Source: an uncultured Butyrivibrio sp.
Lineage (GTDB): Bacteria; Bacillota; Clostridia; Lachnospirales; Lachnospiraceae
Assembly: GCF_947169445.1 (NCBI RefSeq)
Contig: NZ_CAMVPU010000015.1
Coordinates: forward strand, 19,253-83,252
Length of the DNA: 64,000 nt
Direction of reading: 5' to 3'
Each line of letters starts with the position of its first letter. Positions within the stretch are counted from its first letter, which is position 1. Below the pieces are notes generated by a model. The model ran no database searches and had not been told where the DNA came from. It saw nothing but the letters and a program-made list of their open reading frames with translations. Of this stretch, positions 17,948-25,498 are shown in pieces. A program made the translations under genes and the position numbers.

Positions 17948-18586
17948 TTAAGTCAACTTAGTAAATGCAGTCAATAGTTCTTTAACCGCCTTTTTTGAAT
18001 CTTCTGCCTTCATGATTGCGGATACGACGCATATTCCTGCAATAGGAATGCCTTTTAGCACATATATATTGTCTTTGTTCAGGCCCCCGATGGCATTTAC
18101 AGGGATTGGAACTGCACTACATATTTCTTTTAAGGTATCTACTGAGGTACGAACTGTCTTAACCTTCGTTGTAGTAGGATAAATCGCGCCTACCCCAAGG
18201 TAATCTGCACCTTTCATGTAAGCCCATCTTGCCTGTTCTACCGTTTTTGTAGTGGCTCCGATTATTTTCTTTTCCCCAATAATTTTTCTGGCAATATCCA
18301 CAGGCATATCGCTCTGCCCAAGGTGCACCCCCTCGGCATCAACCGCCATCGCAACATCGATTCTGTCATCAACAATAAGTGGTACATCATATTTTTGTGC
18401 TATATCATGTACCTTTGTTGCAAGATCAATGTACTCTCTTGTGCTTTTTTCCTTTTCTCTTATCTGCAGCAATGTCACACCGCCTTTCAGCGCAGACTCA
18501 ACCTTTTTTAGGAAAAGAGCTTCTGTTAATCCTGTACTATCTGTAACAAGGTACAATTTCATCTGTTCTTTGCTAACGTTTTGCAT
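17948..18586 (-). CDS. thiE: Thiamine-phosphate synthase
   Basis: Joins HMP pyrophosphate and thiazole phosphate to thiamine phosphate. TIM-barrel motifs are present: LLQIREK near residue 39, VDDRIDVAMAVDAEGVHLGQSDMP near 71-94, and GATTKT followed by GADYLGVGAIYPTTTK near 130. AAGGA lies just before the ATG. It starts 11 bases after thiM, consistent with one transcript under the TPP riboswitch. Confidence 0.95.
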   Translation of the reverse strand: MQNVSKEQMKLYLVTDSTGLTEALFLKKVESALKGGVTLLQIREKEKSTREYIDLATKVHDIAQKYDVPLIVDDRIDVAMAVDAEGVHLGQSDMPVDIARKIIGEKKIIGATTKTVEQARWAYMKGADYLGVGAIYPTTTKVKTVRTSVDTLKEICSAVPIPVNAIGGLNKDNIYVLKGIPIAGICVVSAIMKAEDSKKAVKELLTAFTKLT

Positions 18587-18597
18587 ATAAGTTCCTT

Positions 18598-19458
18598 TTA
18601 GTTTTTTTTATTCTTATACTCAACTTTCATCTTCTTATCTATCGCTGTCGCATCAGTTAGTGAAATTGCATCAAGAAGCGAAATTAGAAAGCTGCCGTTA
18701 CCTATCTTGTTATAATCATCTGCCAGGTTTTTAAATCTATATTCTCCAGGTCTGTTCTGCAACCTATCACTGGCTTCTTCTCCTGCTATACCGAAGAACG
18801 AAGTCGCTCTTATCACACTACTTAGGCTTTTTTCCTTAGCTAAAAAGCAAGCACAGATAGCTCCGAGCATACACCCGGTTCCTGTGATCTGACTCATCAT
18901 AGGTGTGCCATTTGACACAAATGCTGTGTTTTTTCCGTCAGTCACAATGTCTTTTTCTCCTGTACATAGAATTAAGGCATCAAAAGTTTTTGCAAGGCTT
19001 TCAGAAGCTTGTACAATATCATCAAAATCTAAACCTATATCAGCATCCACGCCTTGTCCTTTATAACATTCATCTGACAGAGCTTTTATTTCTGCATTAT
19101 TCCCTTTTATTAGTATGAATGTTCTGTTGTCTCTAGCATTGCATTCTGTTTTTTTAGATATTTTCCCCAAGAGTTCATATGCAAACTCTCTTCTAAGCGG
19201 CGAACAGGCAATGCCTACCATATCAATCACAATAGGCAGTTCTTTTAAAAGAGCCGTCTCAAAAGATATTCTCATGGCTTCCATTCTTGAGTCAGAGATA
19301 TTACCGAGATTTATAAGCAGTGCTGATGCAGTATTTGTTATCTCTTTTACCTCCAATGGATGTTCAGCCATTATTGGTCTATCTCCCATTCCAAGCACTG
19401 CATTGGCACACTGCATCATCGAAATTGGATTTGTAATACAATGAATTAGTTCAGACAT
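18598..19458 (-). CDS. thiM: Hydroxyethylthiazole kinase
   Basis: Salvage enzyme phosphorylating the thiazole half of thiamine. The start HCITNPISMMQCANAVLGMGDRP is cut here into HCITNPI and MGDRPIMAEHP, both standard family motifs. TGTGCMLGAICA near residue 192 is the anion-hole region. Its ATG directly abuts the thiW stop, so translation is probably coupled. Together with ThiW, its presence points to import and re-use of thiazole, while thiC allows new pyrimidine synthesis. Confidence 0.94.
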   Translation of the reverse strand: MSELIHCITNPISMMQCANAVLGMGDRPIMAEHPLEVKEITNTASALLINLGNISDSRMEAMRISFETALLKELPIVIDMVGIACSPLRREFAYELLGKISKKTECNARDNRTFILIKGNNAEIKALSDECYKGQGVDADIGLDFDDIVQASESLAKTFDALILCTGEKDIVTDGKNTAFVSNGTPMMSQITGTGCMLGAICACFLAKEKSLSSVIRATSFFGIAGEEASDRLQNRPGEYRFKNLADDYNKIGNGSFLISLLDAISLTDATAIDKKMKVEYKNKKN

Positions 19459-19992
19459 TTATGCCGCCTTTTCTTTTTTCTCAATGTCTTTTAAACTGTT
19501 TTGTATTTTTGATAAAACTCCTGCTGCCTCTAATCTGATCAATAATAGAAACGCTATACTTCCGCCTATCAAAGTTCCACAAATAAACGATGGTACATAG
19601 AAAAACCATGTAAGTCCTTCTTTGCCCCAAATAAAGGTCATTACAGGGTACGACACTATGGCTCCGATTATTCCTGTTCCAATGATCTCACCAAGAACTG
19701 CTGCGATTATCTTTCCTTTGGATAGTTTATAGAAAACTCCTGATAATGTAGCTCCAAACACTGCTCCCGTAAGGGCAAGCGGCGGTATACCCATTACCAT
19801 CATCCTTATGATACCGATAAGTACTGCACATAAAAGTGCATACCCCGGTCCCATAAAAACCGCGCAGGTGATGTTGATAAGATGAGCCATCGGGCACATC
19901 CCCTCAACTCGAAGGATTGGGGATATTACTACTCCCAGCGCTACAAACATTGCAAGCATTACCATTCTGATCAGATAGTTACTTTTCTTCAT
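19459..19992 (-). CDS. thiW: ThiW, ECF transporter S component for thiazole
   Basis: Predicted substrate-binding membrane subunit of an energy-coupling-factor transporter, proposed by regulon analysis to take up hydroxyethylthiazole. The 177-residue protein has five to six helices, with ISPILRVEGMCPMAH near residue 24 and a Gly-rich third segment. The ATG at 19992 follows AGGAG; the longer upstream frame runs through the riboswitch and is not coding. It is the first gene after the TPP riboswitch. The shared EcfAT module must be encoded elsewhere. Confidence 0.88.
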   Translation of the reverse strand: MKKSNYLIRMVMLAMFVALGVVISPILRVEGMCPMAHLINITCAVFMGPGYALLCAVLIGIIRMMVMGIPPLALTGAVFGATLSGVFYKLSKGKIIAAVLGEIIGTGIIGAIVSYPVMTFIWGKEGLTWFFYVPSFICGTLIGGSIAFLLLIRLEAAGVLSKIQNSLKDIEKKEKAA

Positions 19993-20071
19993 TTTCTTTT
20001 CTCCTGTTCTCAGACGGTTTCGCTTCATTAAAGAGTGCGAGCAGATACACAAACTCAAAGACGCTGCACGC

Positions 20072-20108
20072 AAAAAAAGCGGAAGCATCCTAGTTTGGTT
20101 GCTTCCGC
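20072..20108 (-). terminator. TPP-controlled intrinsic terminator in thi leader
   Basis: Minus-strand stem GCGGAAGC with GCTTCCGC (20108-20101 and 20086-20079), a 14-base loop and then seven T residues (20078-20072). It lies directly downstream of the TPP aptamer and about 80 bases before thiW, the layout of transcriptional attenuation. Confidence 0.9.
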
Positions 20109-20110
20109 AT
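20090..20110 (-). CDS. Seven-codon mini-ORF inside the thi attenuator
   Basis: ATG at 20110 encodes MRKQPN and a TAG stop. An ideal ribosome site AAGGAG lies six bases upstream, formed by the 3' end of the aptamer's P1 stem. The start codon and first codons form the left arm of the terminator stem, so a ribosome here would block terminator folding. It may be chance, but the ribosome site is as good as that of any gene in the operon. No peptide function is implied. Confidence 0.4.
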   Translation of the reverse strand: MRKQPN

Positions 20111-20121
20111 AATAGTCTCCT

Positions 20122-20212
20122 TGTATCAGGCATCCCTACGTTGGCATTATCCAAATCAGGTTCTCGGTCGAAGGTCACACCTTCCTCTCAGCCTGTATTA
20201 CAAGCTCCCGTC
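20122..20212 (-). promoter_or_regulatory. TPP riboswitch (THI element)
   Basis: Read on the minus strand, the region carries the conserved core CTGAGAGG, then ACCTGATTTGGATAATGCC and CGTAGGGA, in order and spacing. P1 is closed by CTTGTA and TACAAG. It senses thiamine pyrophosphate and, with the terminator immediately downstream, should switch off thiWMEDC when the cofactor is plentiful. Confidence 0.96.
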
Positions 20213-20231
20213 TGTTTAATTTTTCTTATTC

Positions 20232-20260
20232 TTTATACACCAATTGTCTGACAATTACAA
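20232..20260 (-). promoter_or_regulatory. Promoter of the thi operon
   Basis: Minus strand -35 TTGTAA (20260-20255), a 17-base spacer and -10 TATAAA (20237-20232). Transcription would start near 20225, just before the riboswitch. The spacer contains the palindrome TTGTCAGACAA. The promoter sits within 45 bases of the preceding esterase stop. Confidence 0.75.
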
Positions 20261-20274
20261 GTATTTTTTATCTA

Positions 20275-21735
20275 TTATCTGTGCTGTTCGCTCATCCACT
20301 GCCACATATTTACGCCGTTTTCTTCGCACTCATTGTTGAAGAAGTAAATCCATGACCAATGTCCCATGAACTGGTAAGCTGCGCCATCCTGACCCTTGTA
20401 GGTATCGGATGTATCGTGAACATCATCAAATACGCTGGTGTGTACGTCTGCGCCGATGGCCTGAAGTCTCTTAATTGTAGGCTCCTCAAACTGTGTAGGA
20501 TCTACAGTTGTATCATTTTTAGCATATACGAACCATGTAGGAAGATCCTTGATAGCCTTAATCTGATCATCAGTGATTCCGGAATCCATGTATGCTTCGC
20601 AGATTGGATATGCTGCAGCAAAGAAATCAGGATAGTTCAGAATCATATCCATTGTCATATAACCACCATTTGAGCAGCCTCCGATGATGATTCTGTCTGC
20701 ATCTACATTCTCGTGTGTCTCAACATATGAATCGATGAGTTCCTTCAAATCTGTAAGGAAAATTGAATCAACACCTGTGTTGTTGGACCAGTTTCCTTCT
20801 TCATCATACTGCATCCAGAAGGTTGGGCACTGTGGTGCAAGAACATAAGCTCCTCCCATTACTTCCTGGAAAGCATCGCTGTAAAGAGCTGTTACTTCGT
20901 TGCCAAGGGTATTAAGTCTAGGATCAGCTCCGCCCTCGCCTGCGCCGTGAAGCCAGATTACAAGTGCATGCTTTTCTCCATCAGCCTCAGGCTCATATGA
21001 AGCATACTTTATTGTGTGTCCCTTTGATCCGGTAAAAGAACCTGTCATATCTGTTTTTGTCAGCTGTGGATAAATAGCGCTGTCAAAATCAATCTTTTCA
21101 TCTACTGTAATTCCAACAATATCATCCCCTGATTCTGCAGCAAGTGTTGCACCATCTGCAAGAGTAACTGCAAGGTTATAAGGGTTACAGATTGTGTTAT
21201 TTCCCTTAAAGAGATCATAACAGAAAGGTGAACCCTCATCAGGATTGTAAGAAAGCTCAACTGCTACATACTCTGAATCTGCTGCCTTCTCACCATTCTC
21301 ATCACAGGTATAGGCATCTACAACTGTTCTGTCAAAAGAATACTCAACGTGCTTGGTTGGATCTTCTGTGGAGCCTTCTGCAAGTGCTGCCCAGTTGAAC
21401 ATTTCCTTAGTCTCTACTACTTTGAAATCATCTGCAGATACTGAATCTGCCTTTACCTTCTCATCAAGCTTTACCATTGTCTTGGTGACTGCAGGGCCCC
21501 AATCCTGGCCTACAATTACAGCTCTCTGACTTCCATTTAATTCCTTAGCCACTTTTGTCTCCTCTTTTACTTCTTCTTTTGCTTCTTCTTTCCCCTCATT
21601 TTGATTCTCCGCAGGCGTCTCTACTGTCTTGCTCTCAGCAGAACTCTCCTGCACACTCTCCCCGGCTGCACCACATGCCACACCCCCAAGTGACAATGCA
21701 GTACAGAGAATAACTGATAAAAGTTTCCTCTTCAT
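20275..21735 (-). CDS. Lipoprotein serine esterase/peptidase with alpha/beta-hydrolase domain
   Basis: Predicted surface lipoprotein of 486 residues. The signal peptide ends in the lipobox GGVAC with C21, followed by a Glu/Lys-rich linker to about residue 65. An Ig-like N-terminal domain (about 66-225) precedes the hydrolase fold with the oxyanion motif WLHGAGEGG, nucleophile S355 in GGCSNGG, an Asp in KNDTTVDP and H459 in GHWSW. This layout resembles carbohydrate esterases of the CE1/polyhydroxybutyrate-depolymerase type used on plant cell walls. Substrate is inferred. GGGAGG precedes the ATG. It is probably monocistronic. Confidence 0.85.
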   Translation of the reverse strand: MKRKLLSVILCTALSLGGVACGAAGESVQESSAESKTVETPAENQNEGKEEAKEEVKEETKVAKELNGSQRAVIVGQDWGPAVTKTMVKLDEKVKADSVSADDFKVVETKEMFNWAALAEGSTEDPTKHVEYSFDRTVVDAYTCDENGEKAADSEYVAVELSYNPDEGSPFCYDLFKGNNTICNPYNLAVTLADGATLAAESGDDIVGITVDEKIDFDSAIYPQLTKTDMTGSFTGSKGHTIKYASYEPEADGEKHALVIWLHGAGEGGADPRLNTLGNEVTALYSDAFQEVMGGAYVLAPQCPTFWMQYDEEGNWSNNTGVDSIFLTDLKELIDSYVETHENVDADRIIIGGCSNGGYMTMDMILNYPDFFAAAYPICEAYMDSGITDDQIKAIKDLPTWFVYAKNDTTVDPTQFEEPTIKRLQAIGADVHTSVFDDVHDTSDTYKGQDGAAYQFMGHWSWIYFFNNECEENGVNMWQWMSEQHR

Positions 21736-22006
21736 TACATTTTACCTCCCATTTGCGTTTTCGTGATATACCCAATCTACACAAAAACGCTTCATCAAAA
21801 AAGAGCCACATTTTGACATACGCCTAAATAATACTGCATTTTTCATGGGACAAAAATTGATATACATTTCCAATTTTTGCCTTTACGTCATTAAATGTAG
21901 CCTGACAACTACGTTTTTAATGATTTTTGAACTACTCATGAATACTGCATCTGCATTTATAGAGATTTGAAATACAATGATAGCCCATACCTTGGAGCAC
22001 TAAAAA
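21736..22006 (-). other. Leader region of the esterase gene, gene-free
   Basis: No gene is seen. It holds the esterase ribosome site, an inverted repeat with 11-base arms at 21755-21765 and 21780-21790 just upstream of that site, and a second 9-bp perfect inverted repeat at 21851-21859 and 21871-21879 (CAAAAATTG, CAATTTTTG). These could be operator or leader structures. I cannot place a convincing -35/-10 pair. Confidence 0.4.
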
Positions 22007-22032
22007 GGCCACTACCCATAGGAGTAGTGGCC
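22002..22032 (-). terminator. Intrinsic terminator after the 81-residue gene
   Basis: Minus-strand stem GGCCACTAC with GTAGTGGCC (22032-22024 and 22015-22007), an eight-base loop and then TTTTT. It lies about 35 bases after the stop of the small gene at 22067. Confidence 0.85.
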
Positions 22033-22066
22033 AAAGTTCTCACCATATTCAGTTGTCAGAAATCAT

Positions 22067-22312
22067 TTATCTCACTTTAACGAAAGCAACCGCTTTCTTT
22101 TTCTCCGTATTCACAGTTCTACGAACGATGTTACCACTGTGAACCTGGTACTCTGAATCGTAGTACTCATCCTGCATGCTTCCTGCTCCAAGCATATCCA
22201 GTGCTTTAAACTTGCCGTAGGAAAGATTCTGCTCCTTTGCCTTAACCACGTCTGACATGATTTCGATGCAGCTCTGGCTCATGCCTCTTTTAGCCTTTGC
22301 GGAACTTCTCAT
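22067..22312 (-). CDS. Small basic hypothetical protein, 81 residues
   Basis: Soluble, Lys/Arg-rich and with no membrane segment or family that I recognise. A near-ideal GGAGGAA lies six bases before the ATG and a clear terminator follows the stop, so it is a genuine single-gene transcript. The middle (KFKALDMLGAGSMQDEYYDSEYQVHSG, here only outlined by KFKALDML and DEYYDSEY) is mixed in charge. A DNA- or RNA-binding role would fit the charge but is not shown. Confidence 0.7.
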   Translation of the reverse strand: MRSSAKAKRGMSQSCIEIMSDVVKAKEQNLSYGKFKALDMLGAGSMQDEYYDSEYQVHSGNIVRRTVNTEKKKAVAFVKVR

Positions 22313-22626
22313 TGTTTAATTCCTCCATCTCATAAGAAATTATTGAATGAAGATACTCATAAAGGCCCTTTAATGGCCCCTCAACCGATAACCTTTACAA
22401 CAAAATTTCATTCAATGAGGACATTATATACTAATGGAATAGTAAATGCTACCGATTTAGCCGATTAAATCATTAAATTTTTATGAAATAATATTTCTAT
22501 ATTGATAGAATCTCGCTTTGATGGGTGTGCTCACTCGCAAAACCAGCTGTGGTGCGCCTTGCACCGTACCGATAATATTTGTATGTAATACTGCACAAAC
22601 CATTAAAAAAGTACGATAATAGAATT
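22313..22626. other. Divergent intergenic region between small gene and binding protein
   Basis: No gene is seen in 314 bases. TATATAAT (22430-22423 on the minus strand) could be the -10 of the 81-residue gene, without a good -35. A short GC-rich inverted pair (GGCCCTTTAATGGCC) lies near 22350. On the plus strand there is no clear ribosome site for the downstream binding protein. Confidence 0.35.
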
Positions 22627-23811
22627 ATGAAGAAAATAGTATCCGCTATCCTTGTAATTGCATTAGTTGCCATATGCTTCTTCGCAGGTTCTTTGGTCCG
22701 TCCAAAGGCCACAGTGGAAGAAGCAGCGCCTGTAGAACAGCCCGTTATCACCGATACTCATTCTGATGATGGCCGGACTGTTATTGGCATATCTATGCCC
22801 GACAGGCTTTTAGAGCGTTGGAACAAAGATGGCGCCTATCTTCGCGCGCAATTTGAAAAAAGAGGTTATGAAGTACTTCTTCGCTACTCCAACAACCTCA
22901 TAGATACACAGGTAGATGGAATTCTAGAGATGATAAAAGAAGGCGCAGACCTTCTGGTAATAGCTGCAGTTGATGGCGCTGCTCTTTCTGATGTTTTAAA
23001 TGTAGCCAAGGCTTCAAATGTTCCGGTAATAGCCTATGACAGACTTATCATGGATTCAGATGTAGTGGACTACTACGTATCTTTTGACAATTACAAGGTA
23101 GGGGTATTACAGGCAGAATACGTAATCAGAGTACTCAATCTGATGTATACAGAAGAAACCAAGAGAATAGAATTTGTCTCAGGTGACCCGGTTGATAATA
23201 ACGCCAAGTTTTTCTATCAGGGCGCAAAAGATACTCTGGATCCATTTTTCAAGGATGGAAAACTGGTATCTTTGTCGGGGCAGCTTGGTTTCTATGAAAC
23301 ATCCACCTCTCAGTGGTCTACAGACCTTGCCCAGCAGCGTCTTCAGATCATCTTAAATTCCTACTATCCCGACAACGTAAGACTTGATGCGGTTTTGTGT
23401 GCCAACGATTCCACAGCTCTTGGTGCAGTACGTGCTCTTGAATCTGATTACACAAGTGCCAATCATGTCGCAGTTACCGGCCAGGATGCAGACATAGCAA
23501 ATATTTACAATATCATAGAGGGAACTCAGGGAATGACCGTATTTAAGGCCCTTAGAGAAGAATCTGTAGTCACCGTGGCACTTGGCGAATATCTTCTTAA
23601 AGGCATTTATCCGGGTGAGGAACTGATAAGTTCCAGCGACTTTGACTTCAAATGCTCTTTTAACACTACAGACTATGACAATGGTAAAAAGATAGTATCC
23701 TCTTACCTTCTTGAACCTATAACAGTAACCAAAGACAATATTGAAAAACAGCTGTTTGAGAGCGGTTATTACAGGCGAAATTCAGCAGGACTTATTTATG
23801 CTGCTAAATAG
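22627..23811 (+). CDS. Periplasmic-binding-protein-like sugar receptor (orphan)
   Basis: Type 1 periplasmic-binding fold of the ribose/xylose/ChvE kind, about 394 residues. An N-terminal hydrophobic segment (about 5-25) has no lipobox cysteine, so the protein is secreted or anchored by an uncleaved helix. Family marks are GISMPDRLLERW, IDTQVDGILEMIKEGADLLVIAAVDG, NVPVIAYDRLI and CANDSTALGAV. No transporter ATPase or permease adjoins it; the opposite-strand neighbour is a GGDEF sensor, so it may work in signalling. Its last 30 bases overlap the end of that convergent gene. Confidence 0.85.
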   Translation: MKKIVSAILVIALVAICFFAGSLVRPKATVEEAAPVEQPVITDTHSDDGRTVIGISMPDRLLERWNKDGAYLRAQFEKRGYEVLLRYSNNLIDTQVDGILEMIKEGADLLVIAAVDGAALSDVLNVAKASNVPVIAYDRLIMDSDVVDYYVSFDNYKVGVLQAEYVIRVLNLMYTEETKRIEFVSGDPVDNNAKFFYQGAKDTLDPFFKDGKLVSLSGQLGFYETSTSQWSTDLAQQRLQIILNSYYPDNVRLDAVLCANDSTALGAVRALESDYTSANHVAVTGQDADIANIYNIIEGTQGMTVFKALREESVVTVALGEYLLKGIYPGEELISSSDFDFKCSFNTTDYDNGKKIVSSYLLEPITVTKDNIEKQLFESGYYRRNSAGLIYAAK

Positions 23812-25425
23812 GGTGTATCCGTTACGCCCTTTTTCTTTGGTCACATATAAAGCTTTATCTGCGCATTCCATTACTTTATTCGGATCGCCGATATCTTCCG
23901 GATATACAGCACATCCTATGCTGACCGAAACAAAGATCTCCCCTGCAGAAGTCTTAAAGGATTCTTTTACCGCGTTCATTATATCTTCGCAAATTGCAGT
24001 TTCTCTGTATATTCCCGTTCCGTAAAAAATAGCACAGAATTCATCACCTCCAAGTCTTGCAAAAGTAATATCCTTCTGCGCAAGCCTCTGGAACCTTTCT
24101 GCCACCATCTTTATTATCTCATCTCCAACCTTATGCCCATAGGTATCATTTATATCTTTAAACTTATCCACATCCATCATGATAAAGCCATAAGAAGTCT
24201 TACTATCCACTGCACGTCCGATTTCCTCCATGATACTTAGTCTGTTAGGCATCTGCGTTAAAAAGTCAGTCCTGATCATGGCAAATCTGCGCTTATTGGA
24301 CAGATTCAGCATCGTTATGATGAAAATCATCAAAAGAGCAATAATAATCGTCAGATTACTGATAACAGTATTTTCCCTGTAGAACTTGGCAAAGTTCTCG
24401 TGCTCATTGATAACGATGGAACCTTCCGGAAGCTGGGAGTACCTGATGTTATATACATCCATGCTCTCCTGGTCAAAATAAGGCGTGGTGACCATAGTAG
24501 TATTAAGGGGCATATCATTGGGATCGCCCCCTTCAAGGATATCTTTTGCCGCCTCACCTGCAATCAGACCGGAATCGTAGAAGGAATATGATATTCCTCC
24601 CAAAACGCCATGGCCTACGTCACAGGAAGAGAGCCTGAAAATAGGCACATTTGCTGCATTATCCGACAAAAAATCTGCGGCATTCTGAAGCGAATAGGAA
24701 TTTTGGTCACCATCTATGGAAAAATCCAGAAATAGAATAATATCATCGTTGCCAAGGGCATTTAAGACACGCTTAAGGCCTTCCTTGGTGTAATAGGATG
24801 TATTTACTATCTTACAGGTAATATCATCATGCTTTTCCTTGAACTTCATGAATTCCACGTAGTCACCCTGGCCGGTAACTGTAGAATCAGTGACTACCAC
24901 GAGGTTATTTCTTTTCGGGAAAAGATCCTTCATAAGCCGGTAATTACCCTCAAAGTCCTGATTCTCCGCAATTCCGGTAGCTCCCCTCATAGCAGAAGCC
25001 GTAACGGCCTCAGTCACGTTGTTGATTCCCATAAATACCATAGGAATATCGGAAAAAAGAGCATTTCTGTTATTTATCGCATATCTAAGGGCCGGATCAT
25101 CCGCCACAGCCACCAGATCGTAGTTTCTTACGCTAAAATACTTGTATCGCAGATACTTATCGAAATTGGAAATATCTATAGCCCCATAAAACCGCCGAGC
25201 GTCCATGAACTCATAGTTTATCTCGACATTAAGATTACCAAGTCCCTCTTCAAAGCCCTGCAGTGTTTCCGGAACACCGGCATTGGAAAAACCATAGGAA
25301 GAAATAAAAAGAATACGAAATTGCCGTTCTAAAGAATCCCCTGCACGCACATGCAGTGCAGGGGTAAGAATCATAAAAATGATACAGTATGCAATTAGAA
25401 ATAATGATCTTAGCATACGTTTCAT
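23782..25425 (-). CDS. GGDEF diguanylate cyclase with extracellular binding-protein-like sensor
   Basis: Membrane sensor of 547 residues. It has a signal or anchor segment (about 5-28), an external region (about 35-345) resembling the ABC_sub_bind family, a transmembrane helix near 355-375 (IIIALLMIFIITMLNL) and a GGDEF domain with an intact LGGDEF motif. No RxxD inhibitory site is evident. It should make cyclic di-GMP in response to a small ligand. Its neighbour on the other strand encodes an orphan sugar-binding protein, and the two genes overlap tail to tail by 30 bases. Confidence 0.88.
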   Translation of the reverse strand: MKRMLRSLFLIAYCIIFMILTPALHVRAGDSLERQFRILFISSYGFSNAGVPETLQGFEEGLGNLNVEINYEFMDARRFYGAIDISNFDKYLRYKYFSVRNYDLVAVADDPALRYAINNRNALFSDIPMVFMGINNVTEAVTASAMRGATGIAENQDFEGNYRLMKDLFPKRNNLVVVTDSTVTGQGDYVEFMKFKEKHDDITCKIVNTSYYTKEGLKRVLNALGNDDIILFLDFSIDGDQNSYSLQNAADFLSDNAANVPIFRLSSCDVGHGVLGGISYSFYDSGLIAGEAAKDILEGGDPNDMPLNTTMVTTPYFDQESMDVYNIRYSQLPEGSIVINEHENFAKFYRENTVISNLTIIIALLMIFIITMLNLSNKRRFAMIRTDFLTQMPNRLSIMEEIGRAVDSKTSYGFIMMDVDKFKDINDTYGHKVGDEIIKMVAERFQRLAQKDITFARLGGDEFCAIFYGTGIYRETAICEDIMNAVKESFKTSAGEIFVSVSIGCAVYPEDIGDPNKVMECADKALYVTKEKGRNGYTLFSSINKSC

Positions 25426-25498
25426 GGATTAATTTTATACCTTTTACAGTCAAGCAACAATTGCAGGATTTCTTAAAAGATAGTTAATTTTTTTATCA

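Noticed and set aside
19459..20178. Longer ThiW with 62 extra N-terminal residues
   Set aside because: The upstream codons cover the riboswitch and terminator RNA; AGGAG before the ATG at 19992 marks the real start.
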